A stretch of DNA of 64,000 nucleotides, taken from assembly GCA_023382935.1 (NCBI GenBank), contig JAHDXL010000003.1, positions 1 to 64,000 on the forward strand, read 5' to 3'. The notes beneath the pieces are model-generated. The model was not told the DNA's origin. It worked only from the letters and a program-made list of their open reading frames with translations, and ran no database searches. The stretch comes from Phycisphaerales bacterium (GTDB taxonomy: Bacteria > Planctomycetota > Phycisphaerae > Phycisphaerales > UBA1924). How positions within the stretch are numbered: position 1 is the first letter of the stretch; every line of letters begins with the position of its first letter. Positions 1 to 9,395 of the stretch are shown one piece after another. The position numbers and the translations under genes were made by a program.

Positions 1-356
1 TTGTACTGGCGGACGATCGCGGAGCCGGGCGGCGGCAACCGGGGATCGCGGCGGTCGCGCGTATCGAGCGATCGCACCATGGTGCGGATTTCGCCGGGCT
101 GCGGAGGGGAGGTGTACGAGCGAGGTGCCATCGTGCGGATCTCGGCGTCGTCGGCCAGTTCGGCCGCCCGCCGCTTGGCCCGCTCGCTCAGGTCGCCCTC
201 CGCGTTGGCCTGGATACGCCATGCGATCTTGCGGATCAGGTAGGCACGGTGGCGTGTGCGGCAGGCGTGGCCGTGGAGTTCCTCGTAGCGGTCCACCAAG
301 TCGCTGGTGGTCATCCGCTGAAGCTCGCCGAGTTGTCGTTCGATCGCATCAGACAT
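1..356 (-). CDS. DUF2924 family protein, C-terminus off the window
   Basis: Reading from position 356 on the minus strand gives about 118 residues with no stop before the window edge. The N-terminus has the DUF2924 pattern: a short helix (residues 4-15), then Y-L-I-R-K-I-A-W-R-I-Q, then L-S-E-R-A-K-R-R-A-A-E-L-A, and a late L-P-P-P-G-S-A-I-V-R that normally opens the second domain. The family's biochemical role is unknown. By general knowledge its genes usually lie beside a serine recombinase in prophages and other integrated elements; the recombinase, if present, would lie beyond position 1. An A-G-A-G-G-A stretch precedes the chosen ATG. The companion gene at 387-593 lies 30 bases upstream on the same strand. 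Family call firm; the mobile-element role is inferred. Confidence 0.85.
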   Translation of the reverse strand, partial: MSDAIERQLGELQRMTTSDLVDRYEELHGHACRTRHRAYLIRKIAWRIQANAEGDLSERAKRRAAELADDAEIRTMAPRSYTSPPQPGEIRTMVRSLDTRDRRDPRLPPPGSAIVRQY

Positions 357-386
357 GGGGATTCCTCTTCGCATCGGTCCGGAGCC

Positions 387-593
387 CTAACCCCGGGGCC
401 GTGCGGAGACACTGAGGTCTGCATGCTGCGGAAGTTCAAGTCGATCGGCGTCAGATTCCGCCAGGTCGCTTGGCTCCCGGGTGGAACGCGAACGTTCCGC
501 ATGGATGGCCCGCGCGAGGCCGAGCGCGAGGATGCTCGCGACTTCGGCGTCGCGCTCCGCGGGCGTCATGGTCTCTGGGTTCTGGGTTCGCAT
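387..593 (-). CDS. Small conserved companion of DUF2924/recombinase modules
   Basis: A 68-residue hydrophilic protein. It has an N-terminal M-T-P-A-E-R-D-A-E-V-A-S-I-L-A helix and a C-terminal R-L-E-L-P-Q-H-A-D-L-S-V segment. This resembles the small, uncharacterised protein that commonly sits between or before DUF2924 and recombinase genes. No catalytic motif is visible. The ATG at 593 is preferred because G-G-A-G lies six bases before it; an ATG at 605 in the same frame is the alternative. It is followed after 30 bases by the DUF2924 gene and is probably co-transcribed with it. Function unknown; the resemblance is from memory of the family context, so moderate confidence. Confidence 0.6.
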   Translation of the reverse strand: MRTQNPETMTPAERDAEVASILALGLARAIHAERSRSTREPSDLAESDADRLELPQHADLSVSARPRG

Positions 594-920
594 CGGGGGC
601 TCCATCCAGCCGGTGCAGCAATCGCTCCGGTAGTGGTTCCCTATGCAGCCGTCGCGCTATCTGCCCGCTTGTGAACCGGCGGGTCGATGTCGGCGGACCA
701 ATCCGAGCGGCTCCCGGTGCAGATGTGACTTCATCTGTCGCGCTCTCGTGAGCACCAACCCCTCTTGACCCGGGCACCCGGCGACGAGAGACGCGGAGAG
801 ACTTTGGGCCAAACTCGCGCCCGTGAGGCCCGACTGGGCAGGAGCCGGTTATGGACATGCCGAGCGGCAGAGACCTGGCCCACGAGGGGTGGCTCTCGCG
901 ATCCCTTCGGAACGTGGGCC
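594..920. other. Spacer without a recognisable gene
   Basis: Frames on both strands here give only short Arg/Pro/Ser-rich translations typical of high-G+C shadow frames. No RNA gene or insertion-sequence end is visible. The right part borders the tandem terminators downstream of the initiator tRNA. Confidence 0.5.
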
Positions 921-958
921 AAAACGCGAAAACGCCGCCGAGGTCTCTCGGCGGCGTT
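921..958 (-). terminator. Second of two tandem terminators after tRNA-fMet
   Basis: A perfect 12-bp inverted repeat (931-942 with 947-958, four-base loop) is followed on the minus strand by a T-rich stretch of the form TTTTCGCGTTTT. It lies directly behind the first tRNA terminator and would catch read-through. Confidence 0.7.
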
Positions 959-962
959 CCCT

Positions 963-998
963 GAAAACCAAAGGGCCGGTCGCTTTCGCAACCGGCCC
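963..998 (-). terminator. Rho-independent terminator of tRNA-fMet
   Basis: An 8-bp G+C stem (973-980 with 991-998) encloses a 10-base loop and is followed on the minus strand by TTTGGTTTT. It begins six bases after the tRNA 3' end. Confidence 0.8.
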
Positions 999-1003
999 GG
1001 CAA

Positions 1004-1077
<74 letters not shown>

Positions 1078-1254
1078 ATCAGGAGGTGACTCTAGGTTTG
1101 TCCGAAGCGATGGTCAATCAACGCCCGGATCGGACCACCGGATCATCGCCATGTACGCTTCGGAAGCAAGGCAAGCAACGAACAAGGCGATGAGGACTGC
1201 TGACGGTAGGTCAGAACCGTCGCGGTCCCCTTGCGGAGCGAGCCGGAATCTCCG

Positions 1255-2796
1255 TCAGCGCCGCCGTCGTGATCGGAACGCGACCGCTCCGCCCAGCAGG
1301 CCCATTGCCGCCGGTGTCGGCACCTGATAGCCCCCGACGTCGTAGCCGGCCAGGCCTCCGACGGCCTGCACTGACAACGAGGCCAGAGAGGTGTCGAACC
1401 GATCGTTGTACACCAGATCCCAGGCCGTCAGTTGCGTCAGCCCCGCGGTCTGGTACGAGAAGTCGAGATACTCATCACCCAAGAGCCCGTCGTTGGCATC
1501 CGCGTCGGTCCAGATGTGGACTCCGCCGAACCGGCGCTGATTGTCCCAAGGATCGACGTAGTTGGTTCCGAGCAGTTCGACATTCCAGCCGGACTGGCTG
1601 AGCACGTCGACCGAGGTGATCATCTCCTGCGAACTGGCCGCGAAAAGCCAGAACTCGTTGATGATGTTGCGCGCGTCGGGCAGGCCTGGCGAAACGCTGA
1701 AGACGAAACTGCCGCCCGTATCCGGGAGCGGATTAGGCGCGTTCTTGTTGCCACCCCTGAAGGCTTCCATGGTCTGCAGGTAGCGCACGAACACGCCGTT
1801 GTAGCGATCGAAGTCGGCGTTGGCGATTTCGAAGTGTGTGCCGTTCTCGTTCAGCGTGCCCGCGTAGTACAGTCGCTTCTGCTCATTGGCGTTCGGCGCC
1901 GCCCCGCCCGGCACCGGCGTGGGGTCGATCACGCGAGGGCCTTCCCTGAATCGACGCTGCTTGACATCGACCGCGTTCGGCGCCGCACGCCAGTTGGCCG
2001 GCGACGAGTCCCAGCCCGCGTCCTGGTCGCGGTTCCCGTCGTTGGACCGGGGCATCGGGTTCGAGTCAGGGTCCGCGAAGTAGATCGTGCCCTTCCCGGC
2101 GGTGTTATACCCCGCCACGGTGACGTTGTGAAAATTGTCCTTTTCCGGTTCGCGCCCCGCCCACCACAGTCCGGCCTGCGGCGTGCCGCGCCGCTGCTGA
2201 GCGGTCTTCTCGTACGACAGGCGCAGATCGACCGCGTCCTTGGCCGTGAAGATCGCTGCAAGATGCGAGAACAGCGTGCCCTTGCCCAAGTTCGATTCGT
2301 CACCGGTGGACGAGATGTACTTCACCGCGGCGCCCACCTGCTTGAACATCTGCACCAGCAACCCGTCGGGCTGATTGCGGGCGTCCCTGGAACTCTTGCC
2401 CACGCCGCGCGATTCGAGCACGTCGTTGAGCCCCTTGACCAGTTTCTCACCGTTCTGCCACTGCGCATCCAGACTGGTCTTGAATTTCTTGATCTGATCG
2501 GACAGTTCCTTGGCGTCGCCCGGGTTCACTGCCGCCCCATTGAAGGATCCGAAGACGGGTTTGCCCTTTTGACGCCAGTAATACAACTGGTTGGTCTTGC
2601 TCGCGTTCATGCACCAGCCACCGTTGGACTCCCACGTCGCGTCGCCGCGACGGTCGTTGCCCCAGCGCTGGTGCTGATAGGCGTCGGAGATTTTGGCCAT
2701 CCACACCGCCTGCGCCTGGCACGTCCCGCAGACCAGAGCCAGGCCCGCGGCCGCCCCAATCGTCCTCACCACAACGCTGCTTCCCCGGAAAGTCAT
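1255..2796 (-). CDS. Secreted PEP-CTERM-like protein with possible papain-like fold
   Basis: A 513-residue protein. A signal peptide spans about residues 1-29. The C-terminus is a PEP-CTERM-like tail: V-P-T-P-A-A, a short hydrophobic helix, then R-R-R-R, which would be processed by an exosortase/archaeosortase-type system. In the body, a G-G-W-C-M-N-A segment (Cys62) and a later H-N-V-T-V-A-G-Y (His223) with F-A-D-P-D (Asp242) are spaced like the Cys-His-Asp of papain-like peptidases such as the C39 or IdeS type. This is inference from motif order only. The ATG at 2796 is chosen because GAGGGAG lies eight bases upstream; an earlier non-ATG start at 2823 lacks this. No neighbour suggests a substrate. 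Confidence 0.75.
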   Translation of the reverse strand: MTFRGSSVVVRTIGAAAGLALVCGTCQAQAVWMAKISDAYQHQRWGNDRRGDATWESNGGWCMNASKTNQLYYWRQKGKPVFGSFNGAAVNPGDAKELSDQIKKFKTSLDAQWQNGEKLVKGLNDVLESRGVGKSSRDARNQPDGLLVQMFKQVGAAVKYISSTGDESNLGKGTLFSHLAAIFTAKDAVDLRLSYEKTAQQRRGTPQAGLWWAGREPEKDNFHNVTVAGYNTAGKGTIYFADPDSNPMPRSNDGNRDQDAGWDSSPANWRAAPNAVDVKQRRFREGPRVIDPTPVPGGAAPNANEQKRLYYAGTLNENGTHFEIANADFDRYNGVFVRYLQTMEAFRGGNKNAPNPLPDTGGSFVFSVSPGLPDARNIINEFWLFAASSQEMITSVDVLSQSGWNVELLGTNYVDPWDNQRRFGGVHIWTDADANDGLLGDEYLDFSYQTAGLTQLTAWDLVYNDRFDTSLASLSVQAVGGLAGYDVGGYQVPTPAAMGLLGGAVAFRSRRRR

Positions 2797-2999
2797 GACG
2801 CTGCTCCCTCTTGATAGGGCCACCGCCCGGCGAGAGACGCTCCGCCCCGGCGGTGTGCCCTCTGGCTGACGCTCTGGGTTTCTGCTCGTCCGGCTCGAGG
2901 CGCCCGAGGGACAAATGGACGTACTGACAGCGAAAACGCCGGGCCATTACTCACGCAACCGCCACCGGCTCGCTCTTCCGCCGCGCCATACCATGGCCC

Positions 3000-4298
3000 A
3001 TGCGCACCCACAACGTCCTTCTCATCGGCGGCGGCGGCCGCGAACATGCGCTGGCTTCGGCCCTGAAGCGCTCGCCGCGGCTCCAGACGCTGTGGATCAG
3101 CCACCCCTCCAACCCAGGCCTGGCCGAACTCGGAAACGCCGTCGACGTGCCCGTTGACATCCGCGAGGTCTATCGGCTCCGTCAGTTCTGCGATCACCAC
3201 GGCATCAGTCTGGTCGTCATCGGACCCGAGGATCCGCTGGCCGAGGGCTATGTCGACGCGCTGGCGTCTGAGAGTCGCCTGGTCTTCGGCCCGTCCAAGG
3301 CGGGCGCCATGCTCGAAGCAGACAAGTCCTGGGCCAAGCATCTCATGCGGGCCGCTTCGATCCCCACCGCCGACTCACGCGCGTTTGACGACCCCGAAGC
3401 GGCCGAGGCCTACGTGCAATCGCGCCCCGAGGCCCCGGTTGTCAAAGCCTCCGGGCTGGCCAAGGGCAAGGGCGTGTTCGTGTGCCGCACCAAGGACGAA
3501 GCGGTCCACGCCATCGACCAGATCATGCGACGGCGCGTCTTCGGCGACGCCGGACGGCGCGTGATCATTGAAGAGCGACTGGCTGGGCCCGAGGCCTCGC
3601 TCCTGGCGCTGGTCGACGGCTCCAACATCCTCGTCCTGCCGCCCTGCCAGGACCATAAGCGACTACGCGACGATGACCAGGGCCCCAACACCGGCGGCAT
3701 GGGCGCTTTCTGCCCCGCCTCGACAATTGACGACGCCATGATGTCGCGCATCGAACGCGAGATCATCGTCCCGACGGTGGACGCGCTGCGACGCGCGGGC
3801 ATCGATTATCGCGGCGTCCTCTACTCCGGGCTGATGCTTACGCCCGCCGGGCCCAAGGTGCTCGAGTTCAACGTCCGCTTCGGCGACCCCGAGTGTCAGC
3901 CGCTCATGGCCAAACTCGACTCGGATCTGATCGACCTGCTCGAAGCGACGGCCACCGGCACGCTCGACCAGATTGACGTGCGATGGAAGCCCGACGCCGC
4001 GGTCTGCGTCGTGCTCGCGGCCGACGGGTACCCCGAGAAGCCCCGCGCCGGGCATGTGATCGAGGGACTGGACGAGGCGGCCGCCGTTCCGGGCGTCACC
4101 ATTCAGCACGCCGGAACCAGGCGCGACGACCAGGGGCGCATCGTGACCGCCGGCGGACGGGTGCTCAACGTGACCGCGACTGGCAAGGACCTGGAAGAAG
4201 CACGGCAGCGGGCCTACGCCGCAGTCAGCCAGATTGCATTCCCCGGGATGCAGGTCCGTTTGGATATTGGGAGGGCTCCGGTGTCAACGGGCGCGTGA
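3000..4298 (+). CDS. purD: Phosphoribosylamine-glycine ligase
   Basis: A 432-residue GAR synthetase, the usual length. It joins phosphoribosylamine and glycine with ATP in the second step of purine synthesis, in the cytoplasm. Visible features are the N-terminal V-L-L-I-G-G-G-G-R-E-H-A-L loop, the ATP-grasp core with V-V-K-A-S-G-L-A-K-G-K-G-V (about 148-160), the N-T-G-G-M-G-A loop and the F-N-V-R-F-G-D-P-E-C-Q metal/ATP site. It stands alone; purN lies 34 kb away. No Shine-Dalgarno is seen. TACCAT lies five bases before the ATG, so the mRNA may be leaderless. Confidence 0.97.
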   Translation: MRTHNVLLIGGGGREHALASALKRSPRLQTLWISHPSNPGLAELGNAVDVPVDIREVYRLRQFCDHHGISLVVIGPEDPLAEGYVDALASESRLVFGPSKAGAMLEADKSWAKHLMRAASIPTADSRAFDDPEAAEAYVQSRPEAPVVKASGLAKGKGVFVCRTKDEAVHAIDQIMRRRVFGDAGRRVIIEERLAGPEASLLALVDGSNILVLPPCQDHKRLRDDDQGPNTGGMGAFCPASTIDDAMMSRIEREIIVPTVDALRRAGIDYRGVLYSGLMLTPAGPKVLEFNVRFGDPECQPLMAKLDSDLIDLLEATATGTLDQIDVRWKPDAAVCVVLAADGYPEKPRAGHVIEGLDEAAAVPGVTIQHAGTRRDDQGRIVTAGGRVLNVTATGKDLEEARQRAYAAVSQIAFPGMQVRLDIGRAPVSTGA

Positions 4299-4552
4299 CG
4301 AATATCCGGACCCAAGTCTTGGAGCCATGTCTAGTGGTCACATGACCGATTGAGGGGATTCCCGGAGACAAGGGTAAAATCGGGTGGTTCTCGCACCGTC
4401 TTGCGTGCCCCCGACAGCCGCTCCAAGAGGCCCAGATCCCCGAAAGCGTACAGGTTCGCTGGCCAACAGGCCGGGGCGCTGTATGTTCAGCCAGTAGAGG
4501 GGGTTCCATGCCGATACCTCCACGCGCTCCATAAGGAAGGGGAGGTCTCAAC

Positions 4553-6880
4553 ATGACCGTCAGACTGAGCCGTCGTGCGACGTGCCTGCTCACTGTGTCC
4601 GGGCTTGCCATGGGTGCCGCTGGGCAGGGATTGTCACCCTGTTCGGGCCCGCAGTTCGCCGGCTCGTTCTATGCCACCGGTGCGACGCCTTTCTCGATCG
4701 TTTCGGGCGACGTGAACGGCGATGGGGCACCGGATCTGGTTGTGCCCAACGCGACCACCAACCAGGTGGCCGTGCTGATGGGCAATGCGGACGGGTCATT
4801 CGGACCTCCAGCCCACTACAACGTGGGCAATCGCCCCTACGCCGTGGGAATCGGCGACCTGAACGGTGACGGAAAGCCCGACCTCACGGTGGCCAACAAC
4901 CTGGCCAACACGGTCTCGGTGCTCGCGAACAATGGCGACGGCACATTCAGCGCCGGATCGAGCCGGGCCGTCGGATCCCGTCCGTGGGCCTTGCGCCTGG
5001 CGGACCTCAACGGCGACTCACACCTGGATGCCGTGGTGGCCAACAACACGGGCAACAACGTGTCAATCCTGCTGGGCGCTGGAGACGGGACATTTGCGGC
5101 CGCGGTGAACTATGCGGCCGGCGCGGCGCCGTGGGGAGTTTCAGTGGGCGACCTCGACCACGACGGGGACGTGGACGTGGTGGTGGCCTGCCGAACTGGA
5201 CAATCGGCCTGCGTCCTGCTCAACAACGGGAACGGCACCTTCGCTGGCGCCGTCAACTATGACCCGGGCGACCAGCCGGTGTGCGTGGCCATCGGCGACC
5301 TGGACGGAGACACGCATCCGGACCTGGCGCTGGGCTGCCCGACAAGCAACACCATTCGCGTTCTGCCGGGCGCCGGCAACGGGACGTTCGGCGCGGCGAC
5401 GTCTTTCGCCAGCGGCAACTGGCCCCGCGCCATCGCGCTGATGGATATGGACGGAGACGGCGATCAGGACATGGGCGTGGCCAACTGGCTGGGCGACAAC
5501 GCCTCCGTGTTCCGCAATGACGGCGTGGGCAACTTCACGCTGGTGCGACATCTGGAAACCGGCACGGGCTGCATCGGCGTCACCGCGTCGGACATCGATC
5601 AGGATTCGGACCCCGATCTGGTCGCCTGCCTGTACAACGGCGCCGGTGTGATTCCGCTGATGAACCGTGGGGGTGGCGACTTCGCGGCCGCATCCACGTA
5701 CAGCGTCGGGCACAACCCCGACGCGGTCATCATGGCCGACCTGAACAATGACGGCCAAGACGACATCGCCGTGGCAAACCTCGCGTCAAACACCGTGTCG
5801 GTGCTCTTCGGCAACGGTGACGGGACGTTCGCTCCCGCGGTGAACTTCGCCGCTGGCGCGGGTCCGTCCAACCTGATCGCCGCCGACGTCAACAACGACG
5901 GGCATCGCGACCTGGTTGTGACGAACTACCTGGCCGGCGTGTCGGTCCTCATGAACAACCAGAACGGAACATTCGCATCGCCGGTGGGCTACGCGGTGCA
6001 GAACGCACCCTCGGCCGTGGACGCGGGTGACCTGAACAACGATGGCTTCGCCGATCTGGCGGTTTCCAACTATCTGTCCGACTCGATGAGCATCCTGTTC
6101 AACAACGGAAATGGCACCTTCGCCGCCGCGACCCACAAGGCGGCCGGAGACGGACCCCAGGACGTGGCGATCTTCGACGTCGACATGGACAGTGATCTGG
6201 ACATCGTGGCGGCCAACCTGATCGGGGACACTGTTTCCATCTTCAAGAACAACGGGAACGGGACGTTTGCCAACAAGGTCGACTTCGCGGCCGGCGACGG
6301 GCCGAACTCCATCGCCTACGCCGACTTCGACGCCGACATGGACATCGACATCGTGGTGTCCAGCCAGTTGGATCACACGATCCGGGCGCTGAGAAACACC
6401 GGCAACGGCTCGTTCAACATCCCCGTCGCCTATCCCGCCGGCCTGTCTCCCTACGACGCCAAACTGCTGGACATCGATCGCGACGGCGACGAGGACGTGG
6501 TGGTGGCGCTACTGGGAGAAAACCACGTGGCGGTGCTGCTCAACGAAAACTTCGGCACCTTTGCCCCGCCCATGCTGCACAACACGGGCCAGTCACCCAT
6601 CGCGGTGGCGCTGGGTTCGTTCGACGGCAAGGACCGCCCGGGCATCGTCGTCGCAAATGTCGACTCGAACGACATCACCGTGCTGCCCAACATCTGCACG
6701 GTCGAGGTGGTGTGCCGCCCGGACCTCAACGGCGACGGCGACCTGAACTTCTTCGACGTGCAGACCTTCCTGAACCTCTTCCAGAACAACGACCCTGCCG
6801 CCGACTTCAACGCCGACGGCACCATCAACTTCTTCGACGTGCAGCGATTCCTGAGCGCCTTCTCCGACGGCTGTCCGTAA
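4553..6880 (+). CDS. Secreted FG-GAP/VCBS repeat protein with dockerin-like C-terminus
   Basis: A 775-residue exported protein with an N-terminal signal peptide (residues 1-25, ending A-A-G-Q). About fourteen repeats of roughly 46 residues follow. Each carries a calcium-type D-x-[DN]-x-D-x-x-x-D loop (for example D-V-N-G-D-G-A-P-D) and an N-G-D/N-G-T-F strand, which fits an FG-GAP beta-propeller. The C-terminal 55 residues are a double dockerin-like unit, D-L-N-G-D-G-D-L-N-F-F-D-V-Q and D-F-N-A-D-G-T-I-N-F-F-D-V-Q, ending in D-G-C-P. The same unit recurs at 63696. Role likely adhesion or surface display; no enzyme motif. GGAAGGGGAGG precedes the ATG. A terminator follows. Confidence 0.9.
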   Translation: MTVRLSRRATCLLTVSGLAMGAAGQGLSPCSGPQFAGSFYATGATPFSIVSGDVNGDGAPDLVVPNATTNQVAVLMGNADGSFGPPAHYNVGNRPYAVGIGDLNGDGKPDLTVANNLANTVSVLANNGDGTFSAGSSRAVGSRPWALRLADLNGDSHLDAVVANNTGNNVSILLGAGDGTFAAAVNYAAGAAPWGVSVGDLDHDGDVDVVVACRTGQSACVLLNNGNGTFAGAVNYDPGDQPVCVAIGDLDGDTHPDLALGCPTSNTIRVLPGAGNGTFGAATSFASGNWPRAIALMDMDGDGDQDMGVANWLGDNASVFRNDGVGNFTLVRHLETGTGCIGVTASDIDQDSDPDLVACLYNGAGVIPLMNRGGGDFAAASTYSVGHNPDAVIMADLNNDGQDDIAVANLASNTVSVLFGNGDGTFAPAVNFAAGAGPSNLIAADVNNDGHRDLVVTNYLAGVSVLMNNQNGTFASPVGYAVQNAPSAVDAGDLNNDGFADLAVSNYLSDSMSILFNNGNGTFAAATHKAAGDGPQDVAIFDVDMDSDLDIVAANLIGDTVSIFKNNGNGTFANKVDFAAGDGPNSIAYADFDADMDIDIVVSSQLDHTIRALRNTGNGSFNIPVAYPAGLSPYDAKLLDIDRDGDEDVVVALLGENHVAVLLNENFGTFAPPMLHNTGQSPIAVALGSFDGKDRPGIVVANVDSNDITVLPNICTVEVVCRPDLNGDGDLNFFDVQTFLNLFQNNDPAADFNADGTINFFDVQRFLSAFSDGCP

Positions 6881-6903
6881 GCCGAACCGTCACTGAATCA
6901 GGC

Positions 6904-6939
6904 AAGGCCCCTGGCGCATGCCCGGGGCCTTGTTCGTTT
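6904..6939 (+). terminator. Rho-independent terminator after the FG-GAP gene
   Basis: An 8-bp stem AAGGCCCC/GGGGCCTT (6904-6911 with 6924-6931) is followed by TTGTTCGTTT. It separates this gene from the convergent acyl-CoA ligase. Confidence 0.8.
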
Positions 6940-7010
6940 CGGGGCGCAAGGCAATAGGCCGCCGCGGGGCACGCGACGGGCCACCGTGAAACACGGTTCG
7001 GGGGTTGATC

Positions 7011-8750
7011 TCAGACCACGTAGCCGGTGACAGCCTGTCCGCTCGCCTCGCCCCCGGCCTCCTGCCAGCGCTGCACCGCGGCGCGGATCCGGTTCTTCTG
7101 GATCTTGCCCGTCACCGTCATGGGGAACGAGTCGACAAACCAGAAGAGTTTGGGAATCTTGTAGTGCGCGATCTTGCCCTTGGCCCATGCCTGCAGTTCT
7201 TCACCGGTGACCTTGGCGCCGCCGCGCAGGCGGATCCACGCCCCCACTTCTTCGCCCATCATCTTGTCCGGCACGCCGAAGACCGAGATCTCCTCGATGT
7301 CCGGGTGCTCGTAGTAGAACGCCTCGATCTCCGCCGGGTAGATGTTCTCACCCCCGCGGATGATCATGTCTTTCAGTCGCCCGGTGATCGAGACATACCC
7401 GTCCTCGTCCATCACGCCCAGGTCGCCTGAGTGGAGCCACCCGGCCTCGTCAATGGCCTTGGCGGTTTCCTCGGGCTGCGAGTAGTACCCCCGCATGACG
7501 TGATACCCACGCATGCAGACTTCGCCCGGCACGCCGCGCGGCTGAATCTGCCCGGTCTCGGGCGAAACAATCTTGCACTCCTGGTGCGCGATCGGTTTGC
7601 CGACCGTCTGCGTGCGGTGCTCGAGCGTGTCAAGCGGGTTGGTCAGCGTGGCGATGGGGCTGCACTCGGTCTGCCCGTAGCCGATGATGATCTCGCGGCA
7701 GCCCATCTCGTTAATCACGCGCCGCATCAGTTCCGGCGGACATGGCGCCCCCGCCATGATTCCCGTCCGCAGACTCGACAGGTTGAATGACTTGAACTCG
7801 GGATGTTCGAGTTCGGCCAGAAACATCGTCGGCACGCCGTGCACGGCCGTGCACCGCTCGTCCTGGATCGCCTTCAGCGTCGCGCCGGCCTCGAAGTGGG
7901 GCGTCGCGATGACAATGCACGCGCCGTGCGTCAGACACGCCAGGTTCGACACCACCATGCCGAAGCAGTGATAGAACGGCAGAGGAACACACAGGCGGTC
8001 CTTCTCCGTGAACGACATCGCGTTTCCGATGAAGTATCCATTGTTGAGGATGTTGTGGTGGGTCAGCACCACCGCCTTGGGGAAGCCGGTCGTGCCGGAC
8101 GTGAACTGGATGTTCACCGGGTCATCGGTGTCCAGTTCGTCAGTCCGGGCCTTGACAGTGGCGTCGGTAACGTTTGCCCCCGCGTCGAGAAACTCGGCCC
8201 AAGTCATGAATCCGCGCACCCAGCGCTCACGCCGGTCCAGGTCCATCGGGTCGTAAATCACCACGCGCCGAAGGTTCGGTAGCAGATTGCACTTCAAGTC
8301 CGTCGGCTCGCAGTGGTCGGCCTCCGGCACCAGTTCGTGCAGCATGTCGCAATACTTCGACGACTTGAAACTCGGCATGAGCACCACGCAGTCGATCTGA
8401 GCCAGCCGCATCGCATGACGCAGTTCGTTCAGCCGGTAGGCCGGGTTGATGTTCACCAGTATCGCCCCGAGGCGAGCCGTGGCCATCTGCAACAGCACCC
8501 ACTCGAGGTTGTCGGTGGCCCAGATGCCCACGCGATCGCCGCGGGAGATGCCGATGCCGACCAGAGCGCGGGCAACCTTCTGCACTTCGGCGTCGAGTTG
8601 GGAGTAGTTCAGGCGCTTGCCTTGTGGAATGGAGACCACCGCTTCCGACAAGCCGTACCTGGAAACGATGTCCTTGAAGTGTTCATCGATGGTGCTGCCG
8701 AGCAGGGGAACTGGACCGCCAGAATGGGCGTAGGAGCGACTTTTCAACAT
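7011..8750 (-). CDS. AMP-forming fatty acyl-CoA ligase
   Basis: A 579-residue member of the ANL superfamily. It activates a carboxylic acid to an acyl-adenylate and transfers it to CoA. The full motif set is present: F-T-S-G-T-T-G-F-P-K-A-V (P-loop-like A3), G-Y-G-Q-T-E-C-S-P (A5), H-S-G-D-L-G (A7), G-R-L-K-D-M-I-I-R-G-G-E-N (A8) and the catalytic lysine in V-T-G-K-I-Q-K (A10). The overall form, including the D-H-C-E-P insert, fits medium/long-chain acyl-CoA synthetases rather than acetyl-CoA synthetase. Exact chain length cannot be read. GAGGTGAAACC precedes the ATG, and a TATACA box lies about 45 bases upstream. Confidence 0.93.
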   Translation of the reverse strand: MLKSRSYAHSGGPVPLLGSTIDEHFKDIVSRYGLSEAVVSIPQGKRLNYSQLDAEVQKVARALVGIGISRGDRVGIWATDNLEWVLLQMATARLGAILVNINPAYRLNELRHAMRLAQIDCVVLMPSFKSSKYCDMLHELVPEADHCEPTDLKCNLLPNLRRVVIYDPMDLDRRERWVRGFMTWAEFLDAGANVTDATVKARTDELDTDDPVNIQFTSGTTGFPKAVVLTHHNILNNGYFIGNAMSFTEKDRLCVPLPFYHCFGMVVSNLACLTHGACIVIATPHFEAGATLKAIQDERCTAVHGVPTMFLAELEHPEFKSFNLSSLRTGIMAGAPCPPELMRRVINEMGCREIIIGYGQTECSPIATLTNPLDTLEHRTQTVGKPIAHQECKIVSPETGQIQPRGVPGEVCMRGYHVMRGYYSQPEETAKAIDEAGWLHSGDLGVMDEDGYVSITGRLKDMIIRGGENIYPAEIEAFYYEHPDIEEISVFGVPDKMMGEEVGAWIRLRGGAKVTGEELQAWAKGKIAHYKIPKLFWFVDSFPMTVTGKIQKNRIRAAVQRWQEAGGEASGQAVTGYVV

Positions 8751-8947
8751 GGTTTCACCTCACTTGCAGGTGACTTTAGGATGCTCAAGTCTTGTATAGC
8801 AATCCAGTGTGACCGCCCCACTTGCTTGGAGGGTGCCACCGGCAGACAATCATCCCCGTGCCAGCAGGGGACCGGGTGTAGCCGGGCCCTGACCGGCGTG
8901 CCCGCGGAAGGCGGGTTGCCAGGAGCGAGAGTCCTTCTCGTTCATCC

Positions 8948-9205
8948 ATGTCCATCGAGAAATCCCGTTGGGTGCTCCCGCTGATCACCATGGCGGCGGG
9001 GGTTGGCGTCGCAGTGGTCGGGCGGGGGGTATACCCACACCCGGCAGCCCTGTGGTTGGCGCTGGGGGCTGCCTGCCTGATCGGGGTGGGGTTCTTCTTC
9101 CTATTCCTTGTGGTGGCAGAAGTTGCGACTGGCGGGCACAGGGAGCGCCGCGACGCCGCGACCACGCAGGAACCGGACAAGCCAAGCGGCAAGCGAGCCG
9201 CCTGA
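8948..9205 (+). CDS. Small two-helix membrane protein
   Basis: An 85-residue protein with two predicted membrane segments (about residues 9-27 and 34-59) and a charged C-terminal tail. No family is recognised. It is divergent from the acyl-CoA ligase and lies upstream of the RRM gene with its own promoter between. Hydrophobicity pattern and codon use support a real gene, but no Shine-Dalgarno is obvious. Confidence 0.6.
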   Translation: MSIEKSRWVLPLITMAAGVGVAVVGRGVYPHPAALWLALGAACLIGVGFFFLFLVVAEVATGGHRERRDAATTQEPDKPSGKRAA

Positions 9206-9263
9206 AACGGCGGAAAATCGGTTCCGGCCTGAAAAATCGGGCGGTGATTCCCTACTCGGGGCG

Positions 9264-9272
9264 TGGTATACT
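9264..9272 (+). promoter_or_regulatory. Extended -10 promoter of the RRM gene
   Basis: TGGTATACT (TG-N plus TATACT at 9267-9272) is a strong extended -10. No convincing -35 lies 16-18 bases upstream. The transcript would carry about 115 bases of leader before the GTG start, long enough for the cold-shock or autoregulatory control often seen with small RRM proteins, though none is shown here. Confidence 0.6.
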
Positions 9273-9395
9273 GTGTCTGCACGCCGACGTGCGGACCAAA
9301 GGTGGTCCGTGCGCACGGAGAGCCCGACGCTTCCTCCTTGCCCGAGTTCAAGCAGCGGTTTCACACGTTTCACGGGCAAGATGGAAGGTATCGCA

